This document shows, piece after piece, positions 24,204 to 32,410 of a DNA stretch of 53,910 nt. This DNA comes from Mycobacterium sp. (GTDB lineage Bacteria > Actinomycetota > Actinomycetes > Mycobacteriales > Mycobacteriaceae). The stretch is from contig JAOPWC010000204.1 in assembly GCA_025965895.1 (NCBI GenBank), positions 1-53,910 of the forward strand. The letters are read 5' to 3'. Position numbers and translations under genes: made by a program. The notes under the pieces are model-generated. The model was given only the letters and a program-made list of their open reading frames with translations, had not been told where the DNA came from and ran no database searches. The number at the start of each line of letters is the position of its first letter. The stretch's first letter is position 1.

Positions 24204-25098
24204 GGAGCACATCCCCCTCAAATGGCGCGACGTCCACCGCGACGTCGATCACACTTCGTTCAGAATCGGTGTAGATGATGCCACGCAGCGGCGGGACATC
24301 CGCATAGTCGCGGCCGCACGCCACGATGATGTATCGCTCGTCTGCCAGCTGGGCATTGGTCGGGTCGAATCCCAGCCACTGGTTCTCCCGCGTCCACACA
24401 GCGGCCCATGCGTGCGTCGCGTCGATGCCGATCATGCGTTCCCTGCCCGGCGGAGGTACGGTGGCCAGGTACCCCGAAACATAGCTTGCGGCAAGGCCGT
24501 TGGCCCGTAGGCATGCGATCGCCAGGCGCGCGAAATCCTGGCAGACGCCCTCCCGCGCCGCAAGCACCTCGTCGACTTGAGTGGACACCGTCGTCGACCC
24601 GGAGCGGTAGGTGAAGTCGGCGTAGATGCGCGTGGACAGGTCGTCGAGCACCTCGATCAGCGGTCGGCGCGCGGTGAAGCTGGGCGCCGCATAATCGCGG
24701 ACCGCATCGGTGATCTCGGGTGGCCGCAGGTCGAGGCTGAACTCGGTGGCCAGCACACCCTCCGGGCCCGATGGGCGTGCGACCTCCCAGGGCTCGTGCA
24801 CAAGAGAGGACAAATACACTTGTGGCATCACAGGATCCACTTCGACGAGCGAATGACTGGTGACCGACAGCGTGCGGTGTGGTGCGGTGACGTGGAAGTA
24901 GGAGCTGATGTTGCCGTAGGCGTCGCGGCTGGTCGAGCGGTCCGCGGGTTGCGGGTCGATGCGCAGCTCATGGGACAGGCAGCGCTGCCGCGGCAGATCG
25001 CGCGGTGTCAGAAAGCCGCGGCCATAGGAGCTGGTGACGACGTCGGAGTACCGGTACACGGTGCGGTGGGTAATCCGGTAGCGGCGGTTGGTGGTCAC
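24196..25098 (-). CDS. Transglutaminase-like protein (Rv2569c-like)
   Basis: 300 residues from a GTG at 25098 that overlaps the preceding stop (GTGA). An N-terminal bacterial transglutaminase-like domain (about 1-130) opens with YRITHRTVYRYSDVV. The papain-like core has the triad Cys186 (EGVCQDFA), His229 (ATHAWAAVW) and Asp245 (GFDPTNAQ). All three are intact, so activity is expected; such proteins act as peptidases, amidases or cross-linkers. No signal peptide. It is the smaller of two transglutaminases in this operon. Confidence 0.9.
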   Translation of the reverse strand: MTTNRRYRITHRTVYRYSDVVTSSYGRGFLTPRDLPRQRCLSHELRIDPQPADRSTSRDAYGNISSYFHVTAPHRTLSVTSHSLVEVDPVMPQVYLSSLVHEPWEVARPSGPEGVLATEFSLDLRPPEITDAVRDYAAPSFTARRPLIEVLDDLSTRIYADFTYRSGSTTVSTQVDEVLAAREGVCQDFARLAIACLRANGLAASYVSGYLATVPPPGRERMIGIDATHAWAAVWTRENQWLGFDPTNAQLADERYIIVACGRDYADVPPLRGIIYTDSERSVIDVAVDVAPFEGDVLHA

Positions 25099-27761
25099 GG
25101 CACCACCCGGCGTTCGTCGGGCCCCCACAGCGGCTGCATGCCGCCGGGCAGCGACAGCTGGGTCGCGGTGATCACGTCGGACAGGTCACGCAGGCCGCCG
25201 TGGACAGCGTCAAGAAGCCGGGCAAGCTCGGTGCGGCGACCGTCGGCGTCGACGTCTTCGAGATCGCCCGGGTCGAGCCGGCGCAGGCGGGTGCCGATGT
25301 CGTCGACCAGCCGCTCCGGTCGTGACGACCCCGACGATCCCGGCAAGGCCCCGAGGTCGGCCCGCAGCCGCTCGAGCTGGAACACCAGCGACCGAGGGTT
25401 CGCGGCGTCTAACAGCACCAGGTCGGCCACCGCAGCCACACTAACCTTGCCGAGCGTCCGCCGCCGATAAATCACCGACGACTCACACGCCACCAGCGCC
25501 GACTCAGTGATCGTTTGCTCGGCGCCGGCGTTGCGGGTTTGCCCGAGCGTCGCGCGCAGGAGCGCGGTCAAACCGAGGCCACGCTCGATGCGTTTGCCGA
25601 TGTCCGCCATCGTCCAGCCGACGTCGTGCACCATCGACTCGGCCGCCACCCCTGACAGCGCCAGCATGCCGGCCAACGCCTGCGCATGGGCAGAGGAGAG
25701 CACCGCGTCGGCCTCGCCAAGCGACTCGGGCGGCGAAGCCGCTCTGTGCGCCAGTACCCGCTCGACGCCGGCCAACACCATCCAGGTGTCGCTGGAGAGC
25801 TGGTCACGCACCCCCCGTGCGGCCAGGGCCAGCCGCTCCACCGACTGAGCCAGCGATCCCGGCCGGTCGCGGTCCATGGTCAGCGACCACAGCGTGGATG
25901 GCGCGACGGCGATCATCTCCGCATGATCGTCAGCGGGTCCGGTGTCGGTGCCGGTGATCTGGCCCAGCGCGGCCAAGAGCACCGGCACACATGCGCTTTC
26001 TTCCATGACCTGGCGGTGCCGGTACTCGTGAAAGCGCTCGCGCGTAATGATCAGCATCCGGGCCAGGTTCTCGGCGCGCTCGCCGTAGCGTCCCATCCAG
26101 AACAGATCCGACAACACGCGCGGCGAGGTCACGCCCTGGGTGCCCGCTCCGGTCATCGCCGGTAGTTCGACCGACGGCACAGTCACCGTCTCGGTTCGTG
26201 CGCGCTCCGTCGGCCGGACCCAAACATCCTTGGCCGCAATCGTGTTCAGGCGCCAGGCGGCGTCTCCGGGTGCCATCACGTAGCCGAGGCCGCCGATCAT
26301 CGGCGCGTAGCCACCGCGCTGCGACACCGTGAACAGGCGCATACCGACACTGGCCGACGCCAATGTGCCGGCCCGGTAATCGGTCGGCGCCGACGAGAAC
26401 TGCGGCAATTCCTGCCCCACCCACCGCCATGGCGTGGCGTTGATGCGGGCGGTCAGGTAGGCCCGCTGACCCGATGACAACGCGGGCCCGACAATCTCTT
26501 CACCGCCGTCAGTGGGCTTGATCAACAGCGACGACAGGTGCGCCAGCAGGTGAGAGCGCTCCGCGTCGATGCCGCCCCAGTACACCGGCGCGGTCTGCAG
26601 CAGCGGGGTTTCGCCCAGCAGCCGGTCGGCCAGCTCAGGTAGAAACCGCAGCAGCCCAGGGCTTTCCAGGATGCCGCTGCCCAGCGTGTTGACCACCGTC
26701 ACCGCGTCACGGCGTTGCACCTCCACGAGCCCTGCCACGCCGAGCCGCGAGTCGGCGCGCAGGTCCAGCGGGTCGGCGTAGTCGGCGTCGACGCGCCGCA
26801 ACACCACATCAACGCGTTTGAGCGTGCCCAACGACCGCATCCACAACTTGCCGTCGCGGACGACGAGGTCGGCGCTTTCGACCAGCTGGAAACCCAGCAC
26901 AGTGGCCAGATATGCCTGGTCGAAAGCGGTCTCGGAGTGGATGCCCGGGCTGAGCACCACCACGACGGGGTCGTCGGCGGCGTCCGGGGCGGCGTCGATC
27001 AGGGCCAGCCGCAGCGCCTGGGCAAACGGCGACGTCGGTCGCGGTCCGATCCTCTCGTAGAGGTCGGGCATTGCGTGCGCGACGACCCGGCGGTCGGCCA
27101 GCGCGTAGCCGGCCCCCGACGGGGCCTGCGCCCAGTCGGCATTGACACGAAAGGATCCGGACGCGTCCCTGCTGACGTCGCAGCCATGCATGAACAACTG
27201 GTGCCGGCCCGGGATCTCGAGGCCGCGGGCGACCCGCAGATAACCCGGATGGCCGAACACCAGCTGCGGCGGTAACACGCCGCTGGTGAGCGCGCGCTGC
27301 GGCCCGTAGAGGTCGGTGAGCACCGCGTCCAGCAGCCGTGACCGCTGAACCAGCCCGGCCTCCAGCGCATCCCACTCGGCCGCCGAGATCAGCAGCGGTA
27401 ACCCGTCGAGCCGCCACGGTCCCGGCTCCGCAGTACCGTGCCCGTTGGTGACCGCATCGCCGTTGTGGTCGATCTGGACATACATGATGCCGTCGTTGTC
27501 GACTAGTCCCCGCACCACCGAACGCAACCGGTCGAGGCCGGTGCGGCCCCGCTCGCCGACGGCGTCAGCCAACTCCGCCCACGCCGGCCGGATCCGACCG
27601 GTCTCGTCGAGGAACTCGTCGTAGCCGGCTTGCGGGCCGCCGCGGGGCTCGAACAACGCCTCCTGCGTCCGCGCGGTCCGGTAGCCGGCGAGCAGATGGT
27701 CAGGGTCGGGGCGGGGCCGAGCCGCCTCCTCGAGGGGACCAGTGCCGCCGGAAAGGACCAT
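25095..27761 (-). CDS. Circularly permuted ATP-grasp fused to alpha-E domain (Rv2567-like)
   Basis: 888 residues. The first ~510 form a circularly permuted type 2 ATP-grasp domain (DUF404/DUF407): GPWRLDGLPLLISAAEW, LFGHPGY-like LVFGHPGYLRVARG, DVVLRRVDADYADPL, VTVVNTLGSGILESPGL and the PTDGGEEIVGP segment. From about 550 the helical alpha-E domain (DUF403) begins with SDLFWMGRYGERAENLARML and continues through GLGLTALLRATLG and YRRRTLG. ATP-grasp enzymes make amide bonds from carboxylates. In family-level predictions this fusion, with transglutaminases, is proposed to synthesise and modify peptides; the product is unknown. The ATG overlaps the previous stop by one base (TAATG), and the end overlaps the next start by 4. 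Confidence 0.92.
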   Translation of the reverse strand: MVLSGGTGPLEEAARPRPDPDHLLAGYRTARTQEALFEPRGGPQAGYDEFLDETGRIRPAWAELADAVGERGRTGLDRLRSVVRGLVDNDGIMYVQIDHNGDAVTNGHGTAEPGPWRLDGLPLLISAAEWDALEAGLVQRSRLLDAVLTDLYGPQRALTSGVLPPQLVFGHPGYLRVARGLEIPGRHQLFMHGCDVSRDASGSFRVNADWAQAPSGAGYALADRRVVAHAMPDLYERIGPRPTSPFAQALRLALIDAAPDAADDPVVVVLSPGIHSETAFDQAYLATVLGFQLVESADLVVRDGKLWMRSLGTLKRVDVVLRRVDADYADPLDLRADSRLGVAGLVEVQRRDAVTVVNTLGSGILESPGLLRFLPELADRLLGETPLLQTAPVYWGGIDAERSHLLAHLSSLLIKPTDGGEEIVGPALSSGQRAYLTARINATPWRWVGQELPQFSSAPTDYRAGTLASASVGMRLFTVSQRGGYAPMIGGLGYVMAPGDAAWRLNTIAAKDVWVRPTERARTETVTVPSVELPAMTGAGTQGVTSPRVLSDLFWMGRYGERAENLARMLIITRERFHEYRHRQVMEESACVPVLLAALGQITGTDTGPADDHAEMIAVAPSTLWSLTMDRDRPGSLAQSVERLALAARGVRDQLSSDTWMVLAGVERVLAHRAASPPESLGEADAVLSSAHAQALAGMLALSGVAAESMVHDVGWTMADIGKRIERGLGLTALLRATLGQTRNAGAEQTITESALVACESSVIYRRRTLGKVSVAAVADLVLLDAANPRSLVFQLERLRADLGALPGSSGSSRPERLVDDIGTRLRRLDPGDLEDVDADGRRTELARLLDAVHGGLRDLSDVITATQLSLPGGMQPLWGPDERRVVP

Positions 27762-30700
27762 TACCGAAGAACGGTACGCACGCGCCGCAGGTCGAGGACG
27801 CCCGGCGCGCCGACGTCGGTGGACAACCGGGCCTGCTTCTCCCGAAGGTCGGAGAGGTCAACCGGTCCCGGCGTGAACCCCGTCGCCTCGAAGCGGCGGC
27901 TGCGCCGTGATTCGGCCTCGACGGCGTTGACCGGCGGTTCGTCGTAGGCCCGGCCGCCGGGATGGGACACGTGGTAGGTGCAGCCGCCGCGTGACATGCC
28001 GGTGGCGGTGTCGACGAGCTCGAAGCGCAGTGGGCCGTCGACGGTGATCGTGGGATGCAGCGCGCTGGGCGGCTGCCACGCCCGGAACCGGACGCCGCCG
28101 ACCTGGATGTCGGCATTGTCGGTGGCCAGTAACGGCACCGGGTAGCCGTTGGCGGTGACGACGTACCGCTGCCGGTCAGCGCCGATGGTGCGGACCTGGA
28201 TGCGTTCCACCGACGAGTCGACGTAGCGGGCGGTCCCCCCGGCGGTGGATTGCTCACCGAGGGTGTTCCACGGCTCGATCGCACCGCGCAACTCGATCTC
28301 GACACCGTCGAAAACCGCAGTGCCGATACGGGGAAAGCGGAACTCGGTGAACGGATCCAGCCAGCTGGTGTCGAAGTCGACGCCGTACGCGCGCAAGTCC
28401 GCGGCGACCTGCGCGACATCGTGAATCAGGAAGTGCGGCAACAGGTATCGGCCGTGCAGGTTGGCGCCGTGGCGGATCAGCGGGCCCCGCAGCGGCTGCT
28501 CCCAGAACCAGGCCACCAGCGAGCGCACCAACAGCGACTGGACCATGGCCATCTGGACGTGCGGCGGCATCTCGAAGCCGCGCAGCTCCAAGAGCCCGAG
28601 CCGGCCGCGGGCGCTGCCGGGGCTGTACAGCTTGTCGATGCAGAACTCGGCGCGGTGCGTATTGCCCGTGATGTCCGTCAGCAAATGTCGCAGTGCCCGG
28701 TCGGTCAACCACGGCCTGGCCTTGCCGCCGCCGGACAGCCGGGCTATTTCGGCGAACGCGATCTCCAGTTCGTACAACGCCTCGGCACGGCCCTCGTCGA
28801 CCCGTGGCGCCTGCGACGTGGTGCCGACGAACCGGCCGGCGAACAGGTAGGACAGCGACGGATGCCGCTGCCAGTACGTCAGCATCGAGACCAGCAGATC
28901 GGGCCTGCGCAGCAGCGGCGAATCGGCCGGTGTGATGCCACCCAGCGTGATGTGGTTGCCGCCGCCGGTTCCGCCATGGGTGCCGTCGACGTCGAACGAC
29001 TCGGTGGACAGCCGCGCCAAGCGGGCCTGCTCGTACAGGGTTTCCAGCTGCTCCTTCTGCTGTGCGAAGCCGGCGGTGGGTGCGACGTTGACCTCGATGA
29101 CGCCGGGGTCGGGGGTGATCGTCATCGATGTCAGCCGCGCGTCCGGCGGCGGTCCATATCCTTCGATGACCAGCGGGCAGTCGGCCTTCGCGGCCGCGGC
29201 GTCCACCCGCGTGACGAGGTCTACGAAATGCTCCAGCCGCTCAGTGGGCGGCATGAAGACATACAAGGTCCCGTCGCGGACCTCGGTGAGCATCGCAGTG
29301 GTGGGCGCGGTTTCGTCGTCGTCGTCCTCGAGTGCCTCAGCGGCATCGGGGTGGGTCGGCAGTTCGGCGCTGTCCTCGAGGGGGTCGGCGTCGAACGTCG
29401 CACGTGGCGGTTGCCAGCTGATCGACTCCAGCGGCAGCCGCAGGCCGGCGGCCGAATCGCCGTCCATTAGCACGATGCGCCCGCGGCGCAGCCGCCAGTC
29501 GGCGCTTGCCCAGCCGAGTTCGTCGTCGCGTCGGTGCAGCGGCAACACGTAGGCAGCCGGAACGGCGACGGGCTCGTCGAGCCGGGCCAGCAGCGCTTCG
29601 CGGGCGCCGCGGCTGTCATCGGCCAGGTCGTCCCGCGCCGCGACGGCGTCGCCGGCCGGCAGCCGCACCTTGGCCGCCAGCCTGCTCAGCGGGTCGTCGT
29701 AAGCGGGGCGCACCTGGGTCGCGGGCAGGCCGAGCCCATCGGCGATCGTCGCGAGCACCTGCCGGGCGGCGTCTGGCTGGACGGGCTTGCAGTCGCCCGT
29801 CCACGGGTCGGCCAGCAAGCCGTCATTGGTCCACAGCGGAACACCGTCGGCGCGCCAGTGCAGCCCAATCTGCCAGCGCGGCAACGGCTCTCCCGGATAC
29901 CACTTGCCCTGCCCACGATGCACCAGGCCCGCCGGCGCCCAGACCTTCTTCAGCCGGGCAGCCAGCTGACTGGCACGCTGCCGCTTCTGCGGCCCGTCGG
30001 CGGCGGTGGTCCACTCCTCATCGACCTGGTTGTCGATCGACACGAACGTGGGCTCGCCGCCGACCGTCAGGCGGACGTCGCCGGCAGCGAGCCGCTGGTC
30101 GACCTGGGCGCCGACCTCGCAGATCGTCGCCCACGCCGCGTCGGTGTAGGGCCGCGTGACGCGCGGATCCTCGTGCACCCGGGTGACCGTGTTGGAGAAG
30201 TCGAGGTCCGTCCGGCAGACCTCGGTGGCGCCGGTGATCGGCGCAGCCGACAACGGGTGCGGCGTGGCCGCCAGCGGGATGTGGCCTTCACCGGCCAGCA
30301 GACCCGACGTCGGATCCAGGCCGATCCAGCCGGCGCCGGGGATGTACACCTCCGCCCACGCGTGCAGATCGGTGAAATCGGCGGCCGGGCCGGAGGGCCC
30401 GTCGAGCGCCTCGACGTCGGAAGCCAGCTGCACGAGATAGCCGGACACGAACCGGGCGGCCAGGCCCAGCTGCCGCAGGATCGACACGAGCAGCCACGCG
30501 GAGTCGCGGCATGAGCCGATCCCGGTGCGCAGGGTGACGTCGGGTGCCTGGACACCGGCTTGCATGCGCACGCTGTAGCCCACGTCGAGGTTGGCGGCGC
30601 GGTTCAGTGCGACCAGGAAGTCGATGGTGCGGGTGCCCGGGGGCACCGTGAAGTTGCCGACCCAGGCCGCGACCAGTTCACCCGGGCCGGAGCCTTCGTC

Positions 30701-31072
30701 GTCCTCGTCCACCGGGCGCAGGTAGGGCCGGAGGTCCTCGGCCAGCTCCTTTGGGTAGCTGAACGGAATCCGTTCGGCCCAGTCCTCGATGAAGAAATCG
30801 AATGGGTTGATCACCTTCATGTCGGCGATGAGCCCGACGGTGATGGTCAGCTGCCGGGCGCGGTCCGGGAAGACCAGCCGGGCCAGGAAATTGCCGAACG
30901 CGTCCTGCTGCCAGTTGATGAAGTGGCCGGCGGGCTTCACCTCCAGCGAATACGCCTCTATCGGGGTGCGCGAATGAGGCGCCGGGCGCAGCCGCACGAC
31001 GTGCGGGTACACCTCGACCAGCCGGTCGAATGTGTAGCTGGTGCGATGCTCCAGCGCCACCTTGATGCCCAT
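27761..31072 (-). CDS. Transglutaminase/DUF2126 protein (Rv2566-like)
   Basis: 1103 residues from the ATG at 31072 (MGIKVALEHRTSYTFDRL); the upstream in-frame extension lacks similarity. The N-terminal third is a transglutaminase domain with triad Cys188 (GIGSCRDSAW), His238 (DLHAWAEVY) and Asp253 (GLDPTSG). The remaining ~800 residues are DUF2126, with motifs such as LTVGGEPTFVSID near 370-380, HWRADGVPLW, and FDVDGTHGGTGGGNHITLGG in the carboxy-terminal half. DUF2126 resembles a glutamine-synthetase/COOH-NH2 ligase-like fold in published predictions. It heads a four-gene operon and diverges from a thiolase gene across 150 bases. Confidence 0.93.
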   Translation of the reverse strand: MGIKVALEHRTSYTFDRLVEVYPHVVRLRPAPHSRTPIEAYSLEVKPAGHFINWQQDAFGNFLARLVFPDRARQLTITVGLIADMKVINPFDFFIEDWAERIPFSYPKELAEDLRPYLRPVDEDDEGSGPGELVAAWVGNFTVPPGTRTIDFLVALNRAANLDVGYSVRMQAGVQAPDVTLRTGIGSCRDSAWLLVSILRQLGLAARFVSGYLVQLASDVEALDGPSGPAADFTDLHAWAEVYIPGAGWIGLDPTSGLLAGEGHIPLAATPHPLSAAPITGATEVCRTDLDFSNTVTRVHEDPRVTRPYTDAAWATICEVGAQVDQRLAAGDVRLTVGGEPTFVSIDNQVDEEWTTAADGPQKRQRASQLAARLKKVWAPAGLVHRGQGKWYPGEPLPRWQIGLHWRADGVPLWTNDGLLADPWTGDCKPVQPDAARQVLATIADGLGLPATQVRPAYDDPLSRLAAKVRLPAGDAVAARDDLADDSRGAREALLARLDEPVAVPAAYVLPLHRRDDELGWASADWRLRRGRIVLMDGDSAAGLRLPLESISWQPPRATFDADPLEDSAELPTHPDAAEALEDDDDETAPTTAMLTEVRDGTLYVFMPPTERLEHFVDLVTRVDAAAAKADCPLVIEGYGPPPDARLTSMTITPDPGVIEVNVAPTAGFAQQKEQLETLYEQARLARLSTESFDVDGTHGGTGGGNHITLGGITPADSPLLRRPDLLVSMLTYWQRHPSLSYLFAGRFVGTTSQAPRVDEGRAEALYELEIAFAEIARLSGGGKARPWLTDRALRHLLTDITGNTHRAEFCIDKLYSPGSARGRLGLLELRGFEMPPHVQMAMVQSLLVRSLVAWFWEQPLRGPLIRHGANLHGRYLLPHFLIHDVAQVAADLRAYGVDFDTSWLDPFTEFRFPRIGTAVFDGVEIELRGAIEPWNTLGEQSTAGGTARYVDSSVERIQVRTIGADRQRYVVTANGYPVPLLATDNADIQVGGVRFRAWQPPSALHPTITVDGPLRFELVDTATGMSRGGCTYHVSHPGGRAYDEPPVNAVEAESRRSRRFEATGFTPGPVDLSDLREKQARLSTDVGAPGVLDLRRVRTVLR

Positions 31073-31166
31073 AGCAGGTGATCCCACCACATGGCGAACC
31101 GGGCCGCAGCCGGTCCACATCGCGGGGTTGTGCCCGACACCACGGAATCGGCCGGCGGATTTTGCA

Positions 31167-31181
31167 GTTGTTTTATACAAC
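31167..31181. promoter_or_regulatory. Inverted repeat between DUF2126 operon and thiolase
   Basis: GTTGT-TTTAT-ACAAC is a perfect inverted repeat with an AT-rich 5-base centre in an otherwise GC-rich intergenic stretch. It is 41 bases before the thiolase ribosome-binding site's end and about 95 bases before the divergent DUF2126 start. It could be an operator serving either promoter; no regulator is obvious nearby. Confidence 0.35.
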
Positions 31182-31222
31182 CCGGCCTATTCGAGCTGGG
31201 CTTCGCACTTCAGGAGGCAATG

Positions 31223-32407
31223 ATGCCCGGATATTCAGGACGCGACGCGGTGATCGTGGAGGCGGTTCGCACCCCGGTAGGCAAAGGCAAGCCCAGCGGC
31301 GCGCTGTACGGCGTGCACCCGACGGATCTGCTCGCACACAGCCTGCGCACGCTGGTCGACAGGACCGGAGTGGACCCGGCGCAGATCGACGACGTGATCG
31401 CCGGCGCGGTGACCCAGGTGGGCGATCAGTCCGTCAACATCGCCCGCAATGCGTTGCTGGGTGCGGGCTTTCCCGAGACCGTGCCCGGCACCACGGTCGA
31501 CCGGCAGTGTGGCAGCAGCCAGCAGGCCATCCACTTCGCCGCGCAGGGTGTGATCTCCGGCGCCTATGACATCGTCGTCGCCTCGGGGGTCGAGTCGATG
31601 AGCCGAGTACCGATGGGGTCCTCGGTGTTGCCGGGCACCAATCCGTTCGGCGAGGCCTTCCAGCAGCGCTACTCGGAAGGGCTTGTGCCGCAGGGAATCA
31701 GCGCGGAATTGATAGCCGCGCGGTGGGGATTCTCGCGTCAGCAACTCGACGAGTTCTCGTCGTTCAGCCACGAGAAGGCCGCGCAGGCCACCAAGGAGGG
31801 CCGATTCGACGACGAGCTGGCTCCGATCGCCGGGCTGCAGACCGATGAGATCATCCGCCCCGGCACCACCGTCGAGACCCTGTCGGCTTTGAAGCCGGCG
31901 TTCTACAGCGAGGCGGTGCAGGCCCGATTCCCGCAGATCACGTGGGAGATCACGCCGGGCAACTCGTCGCCGCTGTCCGACGGCAGCGCCGCGGTCCTGA
32001 TCACCACCAGCGAGATCGCCGAGCGCCGCGGTTGGCGGGCGCTGGCGCGGATCCACTCGATGACGGTCGTCGGGTCAGATCCGCTGTACATGCTTACCGG
32101 CGTCATTCCCGCGACGCAGAAGGTGCTGCAGCGTGCCGGCCTGACCATGGCGGACATCGACCTGTTCGAGGTCAACGAGGCCTTCGCTCCCGTCGTCCTC
32201 GCATGGGCCAAAGACACCGGAGCCGACCTGGCCCGCACCAACGTCAACGGCGGCGCGATCGCCATCGGTCACCCGCTGGGCGCCAGCGGCGCGCGGATCA
32301 TGACCACGCTAATCAACGCGCTGGAGCAGCGTGGCGGTCGGTACGGGCTGCAGACGATGTGCGAAGGCGGCGGCATGGCCAACGCCACCATCATCGAACG
32401 CCTGTAA
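31223..32407 (+). CDS. Acetyl-CoA acyltransferase (thiolase)
   Basis: 394 residues. The ATG at 31223 sits five bases after AGGAGG; the adjacent ATG at 31220 is too close. Full thiolase: nucleophile Cys96 (RQCGSSQQA), EVNEAFAPV, His350 (GHPLGASGAR) and acid/base Cys380 (MCEGGGMAN). It cleaves 3-ketoacyl-CoA to acetyl-CoA and a shortened acyl-CoA, or runs in reverse. It resembles FadA-type enzymes of mycobacterial beta-oxidation of fatty acids or sterols. No other beta-oxidation gene is directly adjacent. It converges on aspS, leaving a 3-base gap. Confidence 0.93.
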   Translation: MPGYSGRDAVIVEAVRTPVGKGKPSGALYGVHPTDLLAHSLRTLVDRTGVDPAQIDDVIAGAVTQVGDQSVNIARNALLGAGFPETVPGTTVDRQCGSSQQAIHFAAQGVISGAYDIVVASGVESMSRVPMGSSVLPGTNPFGEAFQQRYSEGLVPQGISAELIAARWGFSRQQLDEFSSFSHEKAAQATKEGRFDDELAPIAGLQTDEIIRPGTTVETLSALKPAFYSEAVQARFPQITWEITPGNSSPLSDGSAAVLITTSEIAERRGWRALARIHSMTVVGSDPLYMLTGVIPATQKVLQRAGLTMADIDLFEVNEAFAPVVLAWAKDTGADLARTNVNGGAIAIGHPLGASGARIMTTLINALEQRGGRYGLQTMCEGGGMANATIIERL

Positions 32408-32410
32408 CCG

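Noticed and set aside
28250..29470. Long open frame on the plus strand opposite the DUF2126 gene
   Set aside because: High GC leaves antisense frames open; the translation is Arg/Gln/Val-rich with no family motif, while the minus strand encodes an intact conserved protein.
31073..31180. N-terminal extension of the DUF2126 protein
   Set aside because: The conserved N-terminus begins at 31072 and the extension covers the intergenic inverted repeat.
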